Shown here piece by piece: positions 58,170-64,000 of a stretch of DNA of 64,000 nt. Source of the DNA: Polytrichum commune (lineage: Eukaryota > Streptophyta > Polytrichopsida > Polytrichales > Polytrichaceae); assembly GCA_950295325.1 (NCBI GenBank), contig OX485804.1:746001-810000 (forward strand), in the 5' to 3' direction. How positions within the stretch are numbered: the stretch's first letter is position 1; the number at the start of each line of letters is the position of its first letter. The translations under genes and the position numbers were made by a program. Under the pieces are notes generated by a model. It was not told the DNA's origin. It saw only the letters and a program-made list of their open reading frames with translations, and did not search any database.

Positions 58170-59035
58170 GTTTGGGTCGTTCGACCCAAACATTGCAGCC
58201 TCTTGTTTGGGTCGAGCGACCCAAACATTGGAGCCTCATTATGTTTGGGTCGCTCGACCCAAACATTATAGGGAGAAGAACTAAACCACATTGTAAAATA
58301 TAAAAGAACTTCAAAAATTAAGTAAATGTTTGGGTCGTTCGACCCAAACATTGCAGACTGAAATGACTGGGTTGAGGTACCTAAATTTGCAGCCTAACAT
58401 GTTTGGGTCGCTCGACCCAAACATTACAGGGAGAAGAACTAAAACATATTGTAAAATATAAAAGAACTTTGAAAATTAAGTGAATGTTTGGGTCGTTCGA
58501 CCCAAACATTGCAGTCTGAAATGATTGGGTTGAGCTACCTAAATTTGCAACCTAACATGTTTCGGTCGGTCGACCCAAACATTACAGGGAGAAGAACTAA
58601 AGCACATTGTAAAATAAAAAAGAAATTTAAAAATTAAGTAATTGTTTGGGTCGTTCGACCCAAACATTGCAGTCTGAAATGAATGGGTTGAGCTACCTAA
58701 ATTTGCAGCCTAACATATTTGGGTCACTCGACCCAAACATTACAGGGAGAAGAACTAAACCACATTGTAAAATATAAAAGAACTTCGAAAATTAAGTAAT
58801 TGTTTGGGTCGTTCGACCCAAACATTGCAGTCTGAAATGAATGTGTTGAGAGACCTAAATTTGCAGCCTCATCATGTTTGGGTCGCTCGACCCAAACATT
58901 ACAGGGTGACCACCTAAACCACACTTTAAAATCTAAAAGATCTTTTAAAACGACTTTGAAAATTAAGTAAATGTTTGGGTCAATCCTCCAAATGTTAAAT
59001 GCACCTTGCAATACTTTGGGTCGATCGACCGAAAC
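58170..59035. repeat. palindromes in leader intron of the plus-strand gene (copy B)
   Basis: Twelve palindromes start at 58170, 58205, 58243, 58328, 58401, 58486, 58559, 58644, 58717, 58802, 58876 and 59014. From 58328 on they sit in four tandem units of about 158 bp, each with a TT-core copy followed 73-74 bp later by a second copy (core CT in three units, GT in one). The intron ends at ggattgcag, 59062. Confidence 0.88.
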
Positions 59036-59062
59036 TCACAGTTTCGATTTCTTGGATTGCAG

Positions 59063-60388
59063 ATGGCCCCTAAAAAGAGACCAGGTGAAAGGTGGTTCAT
59101 GCTCGCGCCAGACCACCTTTGGCAGGAGTATGAAACTCCACAGGACGATTCTTACGTCCCAAAAGATGGCGTCGTTTTGGCATGGTCCGTTCAGGTGGTG
59201 AAGGCATCCATGTTCAAGCTGCTATTCGTGGTGAAGGTGGGGACCCACGAGCAGCACACCTGGGCAACGCTGACGGGATGGGAGGTTGCGTCCATCCAGT
59301 CTCTCGGGGACTACGTAGACGTGATACTGGAGAACTCCGCCGTGCAGAACGTCCACATGTTCATGCACCAGTTCTCCGAGCCCTTCGACCCCCTGTACGC
59401 CAAGGAGACTTGCGTCGACCCTGAAACCATAAAACCGGAGGCCATATTCATAGATGGTAGTGTAACGAACACGAAGGTTGCGAGCAGGTTCACGAAGTTA
59501 AAACAGGCTATCACGGTTCTCAACAAGGCGCTGCAAAGCAAACCCAAGACGCAGCAGCCTGTGAGGCGAAAGGCAACGACGGAAGAAGGCGCAGGGTCCT
59601 CAAGACCACAAACTGTGAGGAAACCGCGGGCGGTCCCTGCAGACTCGAGACGGACGAGCACTACAACAACGCCGGCTGACAGCGAGACGCCAACGCCATC
59701 AGGAAGCCGTCAGACGACCCCTTCCAAGAGGGGAAGAGAGTCATCGGGGATGACTGACGAGCCTGTTTCCCCGGAGCTCCGGATGCCGAAGCCTGGCCAA
59801 GAGGTGGATGCAGGCGAAATACAAAAAATAAACAACAACTTCGAGACAAAATGCCTGCACTGCTTCTTCATGGGCAGGGACTTCAAATTCGAGGTCAACA
59901 TTGCGCAGTGCCACCTTGCGCCACCAGAGAAGTGCGTCCGAGCCAAGGAGGACGCCTACGTCGACTGGATGGTTGCTCAAATCTTGGGCGGGCAGTTCAA
60001 GGACGACAGGCAGACAATTGTTGTCATGCCACAAGGGCTGAAAAGAATGCCGACGCCTGAGATGTGGCCGGCAATCTCTAAAGGAGACTTCTGGCTGATT
60101 GACGGGCATCACAGTGTGGAGGCCTCGAAAAAAATCCAGCTGATGACCGAGTGGGACGACCCGAACAACCAGAAGGAGAAGCTAAAAGTTTGGAAGGCTT
60201 TGGTGGTTTGGTCGGACAACGAGACGGTCCTCAGCGACATCTCCAGGTTCTTCAACATGGGGAACAAAAAGAGGGCCTATCAGGCATCGTGGATCAGAAA
60301 CATCATGGCCTCGAGGGAGGTGTGGGAGTTTTATGGAAGGCCTCCCAAGGAAAGGGAGAATGCTAAAGACAAAAACCCCAAATGGGAG
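59063..60388 (+). CDS. plus-strand element gene, exon 1: BED-like zinc finger and ParB/DGQHR-like domain (copy B)
   Basis: The ATG at 59063 is directly after the acceptor; 442 codons, phase 0, donor GAG|gtgagt. The protein is largely identical to copy A, most strongly from the finger onward (TKCLHCFFMGRDFKFEVNIAQCHL...) through GDFWLIDGHHSVEA to PPKERENAKDKNPKWE. The ParB-like motif here is DGHHSVEA, closer to the family form than A's DGQHSVEA, but the Arg-to-Ser change is shared. Third codon positions are richer in G and C than in copy A. The exon is open and without defects, in contrast to the broken neighbour gene. Confidence 0.75.
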
Positions 60389-60396
60389 GTGAGTAT

Positions 60397-60589
60397 GTTT
60401 GGGTCGATCGACCCAAACTCCTACATTGTTTTGTTGTCATCGCCAGGTTGATAGTTTGGGTCGGTCGACCCAAACTCTGAAATTATTTTGATATTGTCCC
60501 CAGGTTCATAGTTTGGGTCGGTCGACCCAAACTCTGAAATTGTTAAGATGTTTTCGCCAGGTTCATAGTTTGGGTCGTTCGACCCAAAC
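60397..60589. repeat. four palindromes in intron 2 (copy B)
   Basis: Palindromes start at 60397 (AT), 60454 (GT), 60511 (GT) and 60568 (TT), exactly 57 bp apart. Linkers contain tttt...cgccaggttcatag, again an acceptor-like tract in each unit. The real acceptor is at 60651. Confidence 0.9.
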
Positions 60590-60651
60590 TGCTGTTGCAT
60601 TTGTTTTTCCATTATGTGTTGTCTAACATGTGCTAATGTCTTCCTGTGCAG

Positions 60652-61983
60652 GACTTCAAATATCAAATGATCAATAAATTCTCCTCGATCGACAATGCTA
60701 GCCACAAGCAGAAAAAGTATAACGAGCTGAGAGGAGAAATCTATTTGATCACAGCGTCCGATTCCGTATGGGCAAGATGGAAGAGTGTTTTTGAAAAACA
60801 CGAGACGGGTGACCTCATGGACCCCGACACCGGCATGCTCTTCAACCAGACTGGGCGTTTCAAGCAAATGAAGCCTCTGGTGAGGGAGTTCTTCAGAGCG
60901 CTTCAAGGTCTCTCCGAGACAGAGATGGGAAAAGCGGCGTCCCACATCCTACACGTGGAGACGACGGCGAAGAGATGCTGGGTCCACCCTAAGATCGTCT
61001 TCACCAAACCCAAGATCTTCGTCCCTTCATGCTACACAATGAAGGAATGGACGGAGAACAGGAAGAAGAAGACGACCATCGTCCAGGAGCTGCACAAGCT
61101 TGTGCCAGAGAAGAAGCTCATCGTGGACGGAGAGGTCGACGAGGCGCACTGGAGGGCCTTCAAAGCCGAATATAACTTTACCAGTGCGTCCATGGCGGCA
61201 CTCATGAGGGAGGCGGGAGATGACTTCCTCAGATCCAAGCTCGTGAAGGGGGGGAGGAACCGGGCGCTTCCCGAACACTCAGTGCGGGCCTTCTCCAACT
61301 TCATAAAGGAGAAGAAGATCGTCAGTTTCGAAGGCGATGCGCAATTCAACATGGTCACTGTCGAACCTCTCAGGATCCAGGGTTGGCCGGGTTCTGAGTC
61401 AAGGAAGGCGATCAGGACTAGAGCCGGGGACCGCTTCCCCTTCGGAATGATAGACTTCAGGAACATCCCTGGAGCCTCATTCGAGGGGACTATGAGCACC
61501 CCTTTTTACGATCCTTTCTTGTCGAAGTTCGTGGACTACGCCAGCCCCAAACTCAGGGAGGTCGACGTCTGGCTCTGGATTGTCGAGGACAGAAGGGCAG
61601 AGCAGGTTTACGAGATCGTGCGCAAATTGCAGCCGGAGTATGCCGTCTCGAAATCTCACTACGTTGCTGCACCGGCGGAGGGGGCGTACAGCACGCTGAA
61701 AGACAAGAAGACGAAGATCGTCAACGTGCTGTGTTTGTACTTCGTGTACAAAGCTGAGCTGCTTAAGGTGCCAAACCATCCCATAGCCAGGATGGAAAAG
61801 CTCTTCCAAGTCCAAGAAGGGTTGGGTACCAGCAGGAGCTTATATGACGAGGCGAAGTACGCCAACTACCCCGCGGATGAGCTGCGCATGGAGTTCTACC
61901 TGCGGATGATGAGGACCCTCACGAAGAGAGGGGACTGCATCTTCAACGTTTTCGGGGGGTCCAAACCGATTTTTGCAGCCATG
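60652..61983 (+). CDS. plus-strand element gene, exon 2: amino-methyltransferase-like region (copy B)
   Basis: Exactly the same length as in copy A (444 codons, phase 0 at both ends). It ends RGDCIFNVFGGSKPIFAAM, continued in exon 3 by MSGLNIYSYVEDADVQFY. The Ser in FGGSKP is closer to the FxGSGT form of the methyltransferase SAM motif than copy A. The candidate catalytic place reads FGMIDFRNIPG, again without DPPY. Blocks such as FVPSCYTMKEW, FSNFIKEKKIVSFEGDA and WLWIVEDRRAEQVYEIVRKLQPEYA are almost unchanged between copies, which indicates selection on the protein. Confidence 0.6.
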
Positions 61984-62017
61984 GTAAGCAGAAAACCCAG
62001 AAGTCCCTATACGTTCG

Positions 62018-62075
62018 GTTTGGGTCGAACGACCCAAACTAGGGGCATGCACAGTTTGGGTCGAGCGACCCAAAC
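62018..62075. repeat. two palindromes in intron 3 (copy B)
   Basis: 22-bp palindromes at 62018-62039 (core AA) and 62054-62075 (core AG), 36 bp apart as in copy A. Confidence 0.9.
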
Positions 62076-62159
62076 TAACTATTCTTATTTTGTTTTGGAA
62101 GTCATTTTCCATTATATGTTTATTTGGTGTTACTAATAGTATTGATTTTGATTGTGCAG

Positions 62160-63650
62160 ATGTCTGGGTTGAACATCTACTCCTATGTGGAGGATGCCGA
62201 TGTTCAATTCTACAGGACCCAAAAGGCGCTGGCCAAGAGAATGGACATCCTCGACTGGATACCCGGATCCTACGTCGAAGAGATCGTCGAGGGGGGCGAG
62301 AATCCTTTGGATATTGCGAGGCGAATCAACCCGGGTGAATTCGCCATGCGGGCCCCCGTTCAATTGCCAGAGCCGCTCATCGGGTTGCATCCGGGCAATC
62401 CGTCTATGGGAGCAGGTGGCGAGGTTGGGGAGGAAGGAGAGGAAGACGAGGAGGAGGCGGAGGAGGAAGCAGAGAAAGTGGAGGGGGAGGTGGAGGAAGG
62501 GGCAACAGGATTCACTCAAGAATCCGAGGCCCCTCAGCGGAAGAAGGCCATGCGGCCTGCCACGCCGCAGAGCAGGCTGGTGCCCGCGTTGACGGTGGAC
62601 GACGCCAAGGATATGTACTCGAGGGACGCGACGGCCACCTTCAGGGAGCGTAGAAGGATGAAGGGGAAGAAGCTGTACGGGGACTATGCGGTGGAGGAGA
62701 CGATCGCAATAAGCTCCGAAGACGAGGACGACATGGAACTCGCCAAGAAGCTGAGGTCTGATCCTGCCTCCCCCAGAGCGTTCGCCGGGAATGTGAGGGT
62801 GAAACCGGAGGTCCTCACCGTGGAGGAGGCGAACGCAAAAATGCTCCGAGACGAGGAGCAGCGTGTGCGACTGCAGAGGGCTGCCGCCGAGGAACCCTCT
62901 GTCCGCAACGAAGTCGCGGAGTTGAGGGCTCTCCTGTTGGAGCAGGAGCGGCAAAGGGCGATGTCCCAAACTCCGTCCCAAGCGGACCTCATCACGCAAG
63001 TGATCCAGGGCATGCTGGCGCAGGGATTGGTGATGGCTCCCCCGAGTTCATTCCCTCACTTGCCCGCAGGCTTCCCTCCACAGGATATCCGCCCGCGGCC
63101 GGCGTTGGAGCATTCCTTCAGCTTCGCGGATTTGCTGCAGCCCCACGCCCGTCCTTACGCGCCTGTGCAGCAGGTGGATGATCCAAACCTTTGGCGCGTC
63201 CCCGGAGCGTCCAGCTCGTTGGCACCCCCCCCGCTCCGGCCTCCCATCCTCTTGCCCCCACACCACCAGCGGGACGACCCCCACATGTTTGGGTCGTCCG
63301 ACCCAAACAGTGCCGACGTTGCAGCGTCGCAGAGCGACCCTCGCCAAGCAGCAGGGTTTGGGTCGGCCGACCCAAACCCCGTCCCCCATCAGACCCCGGT
63401 CGACGAGCCTATGCTAGATGTTGAAGGCCCGCAAGGGCCTGGTGATACCTCTACTCCTAACCCAGTCGATGAACCAATGCATGATGCGCATGCGGAGGTT
63501 GGGTTGGGACAAAGGCCTGACAGTCAGCCTTTGCAGGAGCAGGTTGCGGCTGACGGCGTCGTCGGAGGCGGCGGTGACAGAGGTGGGGCAGCGCACGCGA
63601 TGCCGGCATCAACGTCGTCAAGGCACGACCAAGGCGAGGTAATGCACTGA
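62160..63650 (+). CDS. plus-strand element gene, exon 3: end of methyltransferase-like region, acidic and coiled-coil tail (copy B)
   Basis: Starts at gtgcag|ATG in phase 0 and ends at a TGA at 63648-63650 (496 residues). The order matches copy A: end of the SAM-motif region, DILDWIPGSY block, Glu-rich run, GKKLYGDYAVEETIAISSEDEDD block, coiled coil (RVRLQRAAAEE...LLLEQERQRAM), Pro-rich part and palindrome-encoded FGSSDPN / FGSADPN. The tail is more diverged than the rest. The donor-like GAG|GTAATG (63639) overlaps the last codons just as in A. Confidence 0.75.
   Translation: MSGLNIYSYVEDADVQFYRTQKALAKRMDILDWIPGSYVEEIVEGGENPLDIARRINPGEFAMRAPVQLPEPLIGLHPGNPSMGAGGEVGEEGEEDEEEAEEEAEKVEGEVEEGATGFTQESEAPQRKKAMRPATPQSRLVPALTVDDAKDMYSRDATATFRERRRMKGKKLYGDYAVEETIAISSEDEDDMELAKKLRSDPASPRAFAGNVRVKPEVLTVEEANAKMLRDEEQRVRLQRAAAEEPSVRNEVAELRALLLEQERQRAMSQTPSQADLITQVIQGMLAQGLVMAPPSSFPHLPAGFPPQDIRPRPALEHSFSFADLLQPHARPYAPVQQVDDPNLWRVPGASSSLAPPPLRPPILLPPHHQRDDPHMFGSSDPNSADVAASQSDPRQAAGFGSADPNPVPHQTPVDEPMLDVEGPQGPGDTSTPNPVDEPMHDAHAEVGLGQRPDSQPLQEQVAADGVVGGGGDRGGAAHAMPASTSSRHDQGEVMH
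63287..63377. repeat. two palindromes within coding exon 3 (copy B)
   Basis: 63287-63308 (core TC) and 63356-63377 (core GC), the same cores and reading frame as in copy A. Confidence 0.9.
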
Positions 63651-64000
63651 CCCCACTCAGTTTGGGTCGGTCGACCCAAACTTCCTGGGTCTTTGACTTC
63701 TTGCCTTGGTCGTGTCCCCTAGCTAGGACGAACTTAGGCCCCCCCCGGCACTCGCGCCCTTCGTCACCCCCAGCGACCATTCGTTCGTCCACCTACCCCC
63801 GGCTTTGCAACGAAGTCTTCATCACGGCGGCCCGTCTCTTCAATTTTTTCTAGATGTAGAAGTAGGCTAGTTTGAACGCATCGTTCAACGCGGCTCCCCC
63901 AATCAAGATGTACATAGAGCATTGTATATAATATAATCACCATTTTTGACTCCTATATACTTGTATATTGTGTTTGAATGTATTTTGTATGCTCTTGTAT
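63639..64000 (+). other. start of intron 4 or alternative 3' end (copy B), cut by window edge
   Basis: Contains a palindrome (63660-63681, core GT) and the gtttgaacgcatcgttcaacgcggct and gtacatagagcattg blocks seen in copy A. By analogy, an FCP1-like exon would be expected shortly beyond 64000. Confidence 0.5.

Larger units (their letters stand above)
50771..64000. mobile_element. giant TIR DNA transposon, copy B (right end beyond window)
   Basis: It begins with the same terminus as copy A at 50771, preceded by ttag. The gene order is the same: minus-strand DUF7869-type gene, palindrome array, spacer, plus-strand multi-exon gene. The sequence runs out of the window about 360 bases after the exon-3 stop, so the expected phosphatase exon and right terminus are not visible. 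The left part, up to about position 53300, is almost identical to copy A. The right part is clearly diverged but keeps every exon boundary. The central spacer is shorter than in A. Confidence 0.88.

Overview
The window looks like nuclear DNA of a land plant, most likely a seed-free one such as a bryophyte or lycophyte. Evidence: plant-type telomeric repeats (TTTAGGG), phase-consistent GT-AG introns, a typical plant CHMP1 gene, a dirigent-like secreted protein and AT-rich, gene-poor spacers full of transposon debris. The species cannot be fixed from sequence alone. Only two host genes are convincing, both on the + strand near the middle: an intronless dirigent-like gene (31434-32048) and the ESCRT-III gene CHMP1 (41316-41930).

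The main content is two copies of a very large, apparently undescribed DNA transposon. Copy A is complete: 7944-24613 (16,670 bp), with perfect 28-bp terminal inverted repeats beginning AACACTATATTCG and a 4-bp target duplication (ACCA). Copy B starts at 50771 with the same terminus and runs off the right edge. Each copy has two divergent genes. The left, minus-strand gene encodes a DUF7869-type protein, the candidate transposase. It is broken by a different single mutation in each copy: a nonsense codon in A and a 1-bp deletion in B. The right, plus-strand gene is multi-exon and open in both copies. Spliced, it encodes a protein with a BED-like zinc finger, a ParB/DGQHR-like domain and a region resembling an amino-methyltransferase, followed by acidic, coiled-coil and proline-rich segments. 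In copy A an in-frame downstream exon adds an FCP1-like HAD phosphatase domain.

Both copies carry dozens of 22-bp palindromes: half-site GTTTGGGTCG, two variable bases, then the reverse complement. I count about 35 in A and 27 in B by eye. They lie in the inferred 5'-leader introns of both genes, in the coding-region introns and, twice per copy, inside an exon. I saw none outside the two elements. A reasonable inference is that the element encodes its own DNA-binding protein, which acts on these sites for transposition, partition-like or chromatin functions, or anti-silencing.

Layout: 1-1526 pogo/Tigger-like transposase (cut by the window edge); 1.5-7.9 kb repeat-derived spacer; 7.9-24.6 kb element A; 24.6-31 kb spacer with a 603-bp TIR element and a tRNA-derived SINE; 31.4-33 kb dirigent gene and its decayed downstream copies; 33-39 kb spacer with a 784-bp TIR element and a 325-bp foldback element; 39-42 kb CHMP1 with a long leader; 42-50.7 kb repeat-derived spacer; 50.8-64 kb element B. 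All motif and identity statements come from reading the sequence by eye; no database search was run.
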